A stretch of DNA of 26,406 nucleotides, from the NCBI RefSeq assembly GCF_900182565.1, contig NZ_FXTI01000019.1:1-26406 (forward strand), given 5' to 3'. The position numbers and the translations under genes are program-made. The DNA is from Melghirimyces algeriensis (GTDB lineage Bacteria; Bacillota; Bacilli; Thermoactinomycetales; DSM-45169). Positions within the stretch are counted from its first letter, which is position 1. Each line of letters starts with the position of its first letter. Below, one piece after another: positions 22,674 through 26,406 of this stretch. Under the pieces are notes generated by a model, which was not told the DNA's origin, did no database searches, and worked only from the letters and a program-made list of their open reading frames with translations.

Positions 22674-23316
22674 ATGGAACAGTCCATTCGTATTTTTTTT
22701 CTGTCACCACGCGTTTTCTTTACGCACTTAAGAGATGAACAAATCTCTCTTTGGAAGCTGATACTGTTTTTATATTTCATTGGGTTGGTAATCTCATTAA
22801 ATATTGGGTATACAAATCAAATTGGTAATCAGGTGGAACTAGGAAAGGTTCTTCTCTCTCTATTATTGACAGGCTTTATAAATGGGTTGTTGTTTTTTGT
22901 GACACTCGTCCCATTTATGAAGTGGTTTGGAAATTTACTGGGAGGATCAGGGGATTGGTTATCAGATCATTCAAGCAGTCATTTTTGCTATGTTTCCATG
23001 GATATTTACGATCGTAATGTGGATAATTGATATCGCTCTTTTCGGTAATATATTTAATTCCCTTTTTACATACGATTTTTTGTATTTCATGAAGAAAAGT
23101 CGACCTATGGAATGGTACATTCATATGCTAATGTTGTTTTTGCAAATTGTGGGCTTTTTCTATTCATGGACTCTTTTATTCATCGCCATTTACAAAACCC
23201 ACTGCATCAATCTGTGGAAAAGCATTCTATGTGTGATCGTTTCTTTATTATTTGCCCTTTTTTTCTTTCTTTTTTTGAGTTCGGTTATTAATATCCTGTC
23301 AGGTGGAACGATATGA
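22674..23316 (+). pseudogene. YIP1-family-like membrane protein with an internal frameshift
   Basis: The first frame (22674 to about 22955) encodes IRIFFLSPRVFFTHLRDE and two membrane helices up to VPFMKWFGNLLGGSG. The protein then continues in the next frame as YQIIQAVIFAMFPWIFTIV and further helices to the stop at 23314-23316. Removing one G from the GGGG run at 22950-22953 restores GGSGIGYQIIQAV, the YIP1-like GGxGxY motif. Joined, the protein would have about 213 residues and five or so membrane segments. AGGAGG lies 8 bases before ATG 22674. Its stop overlaps the start of the next gene as ATGA, so the two were translated together. Either a true mutation or a homopolymer sequencing error; the sequence cannot say which. 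Confidence 0.7.
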
Positions 23317-24472
23317 GGCAGGTTAAGAAGTTATTATATTCAAAAGATGGTTCTTCAACGATTGAATATGCATTGATGGTGCTGGCAGGCTCGCTATTAG
23401 CTTTTTATTAATCTCGGTATTTGATGAAGACGGCAAGCTTAACGGTATATTGGAAGATAAGATTGAACAAGCAATATCTGGAGAGATATCCGGTAATTCA
23501 GATACAGATGTAGACACAAAGAAAGAGAAAGAAATATCTTCTAATCATGAGGTTCTTACAACTGGTGAACTCAGTCAAATGGATAGTGATTCATACAATG
23601 GTGATCCATATGATCCACTACATGATTCACCTTCACATGATCCTCCCACACCGGTGCAATTGGGTCGCTCTTCCAGTCTTTTGGGGCTGATTCAACCATC
23701 TGATTCGGATACGGCTGATGTGTGGGATCATTTATGGGATGGAATTGAAGATATTTTTGATGGGTTCTTTGATGGCTTTAAAAAGGGGAAGAAGCTACGG
23801 CTCCCGAATCCCTTTACTGTTTTTATTAAAGGAATACTCACACCTGTCCCAGCTGGAGAACCTGAGGGTTTTAATGATGGTCTAACTGATCGAGGCAATG
23901 GAAATGAGCCTGAGAATAATGGCAACAGACCAAATGATCGAAAATATTCTAAGTTACGTCCTGGTGATCCTGATTTTTCATATCATATTGAAAATGAAAC
24001 ATATAAAAATGGGGATATCAAAAAAATTGCTATTACCTCTGATGGAAGAAGAATACCTTTATACAACAGTAAACATGCCGGAAAAACGCATAATGGAGTT
24101 CCTTACGACGAAAATGGATTTCCAGACTTTGAACAATGGGTGGTCGCCGAGGTTCAATTGCCTAATGATAAGATTGTAGGATCACATGGAACACAACTAA
24201 GCTTGTCTACTGATCTTCTTAAAGAGAAATATCCGGATTGGGAGAAGCGTTTTAATTTACCCCCAAGCACAAAGGATGACCTGAAATCTGGAAAAGGAAG
24301 TCCAGAGGGATATACTTGGCATCATCACCAAGATACTGGTAGAATGCAATTAATTCCAAGAGATGTCCATCAAAGAGCTCGCCATACAGGGGGGCACGCC
24401 ATTTGGGGAAAGCAGAAAGTGGATCAGGATGATCATAAAAAGAAGCGAAAGAGTAAAAAGAAAAATAAATAA
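23313..24472 (+). CDS. WHH-type HNH nuclease toxin with prepilin-like N-terminus (frameshift near 23402)
   Basis: The intact part 23450-24472 ends in a WHH nuclease domain of the HNH/Endo VII superfamily: EGYTWHHHQDTGRMQLIPRDVHQ and later HTGGHAIWG, a toxin domain of polymorphic systems that cuts DNA or RNA. The middle is low-complexity, acidic and proline-rich. Upstream, ATG 23313 opens a frame reading KDGSSTIEYALMVLAGSLLA, which stops at 23409. Adding one T to the five-T run at 23402-23406 joins it to FLLISVFDEDGKLNGILEDK and the toxin, giving 386 residues. G followed by SSTIE (Glu at +5) and a hydrophobic helix is the class III/type IV prepilin signature. The start overlaps the YIP1-like gene as ATGA. 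Toxin identity is solid; delivery through a pilin-like route is inference. Confidence 0.8.
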
Positions 24473-24481
24473 CGAAGGGAG

Positions 24482-24922
24482 ATGAGAATATTGAAATGGC
24501 GGAGAAAATATCCAAAGTTAACGGTGAAAGAAGTAAAAGAAAAGCTGAAGCCTTTAAACCAAACGTTTCCACCCATCTTTTATGAATGGATGGCGGAGTA
24601 TCATCAGGCAGAGTTGGAAGATTGGATTGAAATCGAGACGGAAGTGGACGATCGTGTGTTTCACAGGGTTTTCAGTCTAGAACAAATGGTTAACCTACAT
24701 CAGGATGACGTTGATAATGATGAAGGTTTTGAAAAGATATACCCCTTTGCTTGGGATGGGGGGAAGAACAATTTCTGTTTTGATTACCGTGACCCGAAAC
24801 GACCATGGATTATTTTTATGGATACTGATTATTTCATTTCTTATAACCCTGAGGCAGCTGAAAAAGTTTGCCGGACCTTTGAGGAGTTTTTAGCGATTCT
24901 GAATGAGCAAATCACCCCCTAA
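24482..24922 (+). CDS. SUKH (SMI1/KNR4) family immunity protein
   Basis: A 146-residue protein of the SMI1/KNR4 type: LPPIFYEWM-like N-terminal helix region (FPPIFYEWMAEYHQAEL), then FSLEQMVNLHQDD, IYPFAWDGGKNNFCFDY and a C-terminal helix EKVCRTFEEFLAIL. SUKH proteins are the most common immunity partners of nuclease toxins, including WHH and related HNH toxins, and bind their cognate toxin in the cytosol. It lies 9 bases after the toxin stop, the expected order for a toxin/immunity pair. GAAGGGAG directly abuts ATG 24482; TTG 24491 in the same frame has better spacing and may be the real start. Base composition is AT-rich like the toxin gene. Confidence 0.88.
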   Translation: MRILKWRRKYPKLTVKEVKEKLKPLNQTFPPIFYEWMAEYHQAELEDWIEIETEVDDRVFHRVFSLEQMVNLHQDDVDNDEGFEKIYPFAWDGGKNNFCFDYRDPKRPWIIFMDTDYFISYNPEAAEKVCRTFEEFLAILNEQITP

Positions 24923-24980
24923 AACCATTGGCTACCGGTCAGGTCATTTTGTCAGTTTAAATCCCAAGCGTCCGCTAACC

Positions 24981-25107
24981 CTTTTTTGCCACGGATCAGG
25001 GTATCTTTCAGATCATCTACGTTTCCAAGCATTCCATGAGCGAAGAGGATCAGACAAAATGGAAGTCACTTCTCCGGCAGGCAGATCGCGACCAAACGAC
25101 TTTGTAA
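24981..25107 (+). pseudogene. Duplicated 3' fragment of lipoprotein 2
   Basis: Encodes FATDQGIFQIIYVS through ADRDQTTL and stop, identical base for base to the end of the gene at 21786-22445. There is no start or signal peptide. It is the right arm of the direct repeat around the toxin module. Confidence 0.9.
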
Positions 25108-25115
25108 TCCAGATG

Positions 25116-25148
25116 AAAAGGTTCTTCCCTTTGGGAAGGACCTTTTTT
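25116..25148 (+). terminator. Second copy of the lipoprotein terminator
   Basis: Same hairpin as 22454-22489 (AAAAGGT-CTTCCC/GGGAAG-ACCTTTT) with six T. It would stop transcripts leaving the immunity gene. Confidence 0.88.
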
Positions 25149-25298
25149 GTTTGGGAGTCTGAAAACGTGTAAACCCATAACGAAAAGCTATAATCATAGA
25201 TGCTTTTGTCTAAGGTTGCGATGGCTGATGTGCTGTTGTGGATTCAATGGTAAGATATTAGGAACGATCTTTTAACAATTGGAAAGGGGGGGATCGAT

Positions 25299-25934
25299 TT
25301 GGAGTGGACGAGTCTTTTGTCTTTTATCGGTTTTTCGGTGTTGTTGACGCTGATGCCTGGACCGGATCTGTTGTTTGTGATGACCCAAAGCCTTACGCAT
25401 CGTCCCATGCATGGATTTGCGGTTGCTGCGGGGTTGTGTACCGGATTGGTGGTGCATACAACTGCGGCTGCTCTGGGGATTTCTGCAATCCTGGTTCATT
25501 CATCGCTTGCATTTTCGATCCTGAAGTTTGCCGGGGCGTTGTATCTTTTCTATCTCGCTTGGCAATCGCTCTGCGAATCGGGGAGTGGGAGCCCTGAGTC
25601 GGTCTCATTGACGGAGGAAAGAACATCCCTTTTTGCTTTGTACCGGCGGGGAATTTGGATGAATCTACTAAACCCGAAAGTCTCTCTTTTCTTTTTGGCA
25701 TTTTTGCCCCAGTTTGTTTCTGCCGAAGCGGGTTCCGTTCCTGCACAGATGGTTCTTTTGGGTGTGCTGTTTATGATTCAGGCATTTTTGGTGTTTGTTA
25801 CGGTTTCGTTAACTGCACATTGGATCGGGCAAAAACTGTTCCATCGCGGTTTTGGAGGAACGTGGCTGAGCCGAGGAAAAGCTGGAATCTACGCGCTGTT
25901 AGGAATGCGCCTGTTGTTGATGGATCAGGAATAA
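25299..25934 (+). CDS. LysE/RhtB-family amino acid exporter
   Basis: A 211-residue membrane protein with six hydrophobic segments. The family opening is clear: FIGFSVLLTLMPGPDLLFVMTQSL (the PGPD motif), then GFAVAAGLCTGLVVHTTAAALG and GALYLFYLAWQSL. The middle loop carries RRGIWMNLLNPKVSLFFLAFLPQFV, also diagnostic (NPK). LysE/RhtB proteins export amino acids such as lysine, threonine or homoserine, or their analogues. I use TTG 25299, which has a GGGGGGGA ribosome binding site about 6 bases upstream. It stands alone after the right direct repeat. Substrate cannot be predicted from the sequence. Confidence 0.9.
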   Translation: MEWTSLLSFIGFSVLLTLMPGPDLLFVMTQSLTHRPMHGFAVAAGLCTGLVVHTTAAALGISAILVHSSLAFSILKFAGALYLFYLAWQSLCESGSGSPESVSLTEERTSLFALYRRGIWMNLLNPKVSLFFLAFLPQFVSAEAGSVPAQMVLLGVLFMIQAFLVFVTVSLTAHWIGQKLFHRGFGGTWLSRGKAGIYALLGMRLLLMDQE

Positions 25935-25968
25935 TGGATCTGTCCAATTCTCTCTTTATATCAACCAT

Positions 25969-26026
25969 TTTATATCTTTGCGAGCGAGAAAATCCCTAGC
26001 TTTAGCTATGGGGATGAGAGCGAACG
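25969..26026 (+). repeat. IS200/IS605-type terminal hairpin upstream of tnpA
   Basis: Contains CTTTGCGAGCG, the hairpin TCCC-TAGCT-TT-AGCTA-T-GGGG (25993-26013) and GAGCGAACGTC. An inverted relative is at 4503-4560. The position, about 150 bases before the tnpA start, fits a left end recognised by the Y1 transposase. It could instead be the right end of another IS605 element. Confidence 0.6.
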
Positions 26027-26070
26027 TCAGGCGAGGGAGGGGTGTTTTTTACCCCTCTCGCAAGCCTGAC
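26026..26070 (+). terminator. Long hairpin in the tnpA leader
   Basis: GTCAGGC (26026-26032) pairs with GCCTGAC (26064-26070), and GAGGGGT-type G-rich sequence (26036-26043) with ACCCCTCTC (26051-26059). A seven-T run follows at 26084-26091. IS200 elements have such a leader hairpin that blocks read-through transcription into tnpA. It may also terminate the exporter transcript. Confidence 0.6.
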
Positions 26071-26159
26071 CCTCTTTTGCTCTCTTTTTTTGCACCTGTT
26101 TAATTAGATATATTGAATCTATATAATATTCGTTGTAAAATTAGCAATAGGTGATGAAT

Positions 26160-26406
26160 TTGAGAACGGTTCAAAGTAATCGAAATGTCGTGTACGACTG
26201 CAAGTATCATGTTGTTTTTTGTCCCAAGTATCGACGAAAAGTGCTGGTTCCGCCTGTAAGTGATCGGCTGAAAGAGCTGTTCGCAGAAAAAGCAAGAGAG
26301 CTGGAAGTTACGATTTCCAGTATGGAAATCATGCCCGATCATGTGCATTTACTCATACAATGTGATCCGCAGTTTGGGATACACAGGGCAGTTAAACATC
26401 TCAAAG
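26160..26406 (+). CDS. tnpA: IS200-type TnpA (Y1 HUH transposase), N-terminal part, cut by the window end
   Basis: About 82 residues are visible: NVVYDCKYHVVFCPKYRRKVL is the standard IS200/IS605 TnpA opening, and MPDHVHLLIQ contains the HUH metal-binding pair (His-Val-His). The catalytic tyrosine lies beyond the window. The enzyme moves single-stranded element DNA by cutting at hairpin-marked ends. TTG 26160 is used because AGGTG lies 7 bases before it; ATG 26154 in the same frame abuts that site. Upstream are the terminal hairpin (25969-26026) and the leader hairpin (26026-26070). The visible part shows no damage. Confidence 0.92.
   Translation, partial: MRTVQSNRNVVYDCKYHVVFCPKYRRKVLVPPVSDRLKELFAEKARELEVTISSMEIMPDHVHLLIQCDPQFGIHRAVKHLK

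Larger units (their letters stand above)
24981..25173. repeat. Direct repeat, right copy
   Basis: Same sequence and direction as 22319-22510, identical over the first 168 bases. The spacing between copies is 2,662 bases. Homologous recombination between them would remove the YIP1-like, toxin and immunity genes and leave lipoprotein 2 intact. Confidence 0.95.

Noticed and set aside
24903..25172. 89-codon frame over the right direct repeat
   Set aside because: It reads the duplicated lipoprotein end in the wrong frame; the correct frame matches the lipoprotein C-terminus.
1..26406. CRISPR array, tRNA or rRNA genes
   Set aside because: No regularly spaced repeats, cloverleaf-like sequences or rRNA motifs were seen on reading either strand.

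Overview
The window looks like a Bacillota (low-to-mid GC Firmicutes) chromosome. The start sites carry strong AGGAGG-type ribosome binding sites, TTG and GTG starts are frequent, lipoproteins have a lipobox, intrinsic terminators are T-rich, and there is a cobalamin riboswitch. The style resembles Thermoactinomycetaceae, but that placement is a guess from gene content and not a measured result.

Layout. Positions 1-5400 are mobile and decayed: the 3' end of an IS200/IS605-type tnpB with its right end, pieces of a minus-strand ABC transporter (ATPase and probable permease, both broken), an AT-rich PadR regulator/MFS efflux pair, and an ISL3-family transposase. Positions 5650-8264 hold a four-gene cluster: membrane protein, winged-helix regulator, ABC ATPase and ABC-2 permease, behind a palindromic promoter region. 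Positions 8619-14893 are the most coherent system: a cobalamin riboswitch with a clear intrinsic terminator, then five overlapping genes. They encode a membrane-anchored DUF4430 plus alpha/alpha-repeat protein, a second DUF4430 protein, EcfT, a fused double EcfA ATPase and an ECF S component. I read this as a dedicated corrinoid importer whose surface proteins carry the two domain types found in animal intrinsic factor and transcobalamin. Next come an oligopeptide-binding lipoprotein (15098-16744) and the glyoxylate shunt pair malate synthase and isocitrate lyase (16944-19864).

Positions 19865-20843 contain two copies of a roughly 225-bp, highly structured repeat on either side of a cysteine-rich copper-binding-type protein. 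Each copy sits directly in front of an intrinsic terminator, with a piece of that terminator repeated on its left side. Two tandem paralogous lipoproteins follow (20971-22445). The 3' end of the second lipoprotein gene plus its terminator is duplicated at 24981-25173 (168 bp identical). These direct repeats bracket an AT-rich module with a YIP1-like membrane protein (frameshifted), a WHH-type HNH nuclease toxin whose frameshifted N-terminus reads as a prepilin signal, and a SUKH (SMI1/KNR4) immunity protein. A LysE-family exporter follows. The window ends inside an IS200-type TnpA gene preceded by terminal hairpins. A 58-bp relative of that hairpin end lies in inverted orientation at 4503-4560.

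The most notable items are the toxin module with prepilin-like leader and flanking direct repeats, the terminator-associated structured repeats, and the riboswitch-controlled ECF operon with transcobalamin-like domains. No tRNA, rRNA or CRISPR array was seen.
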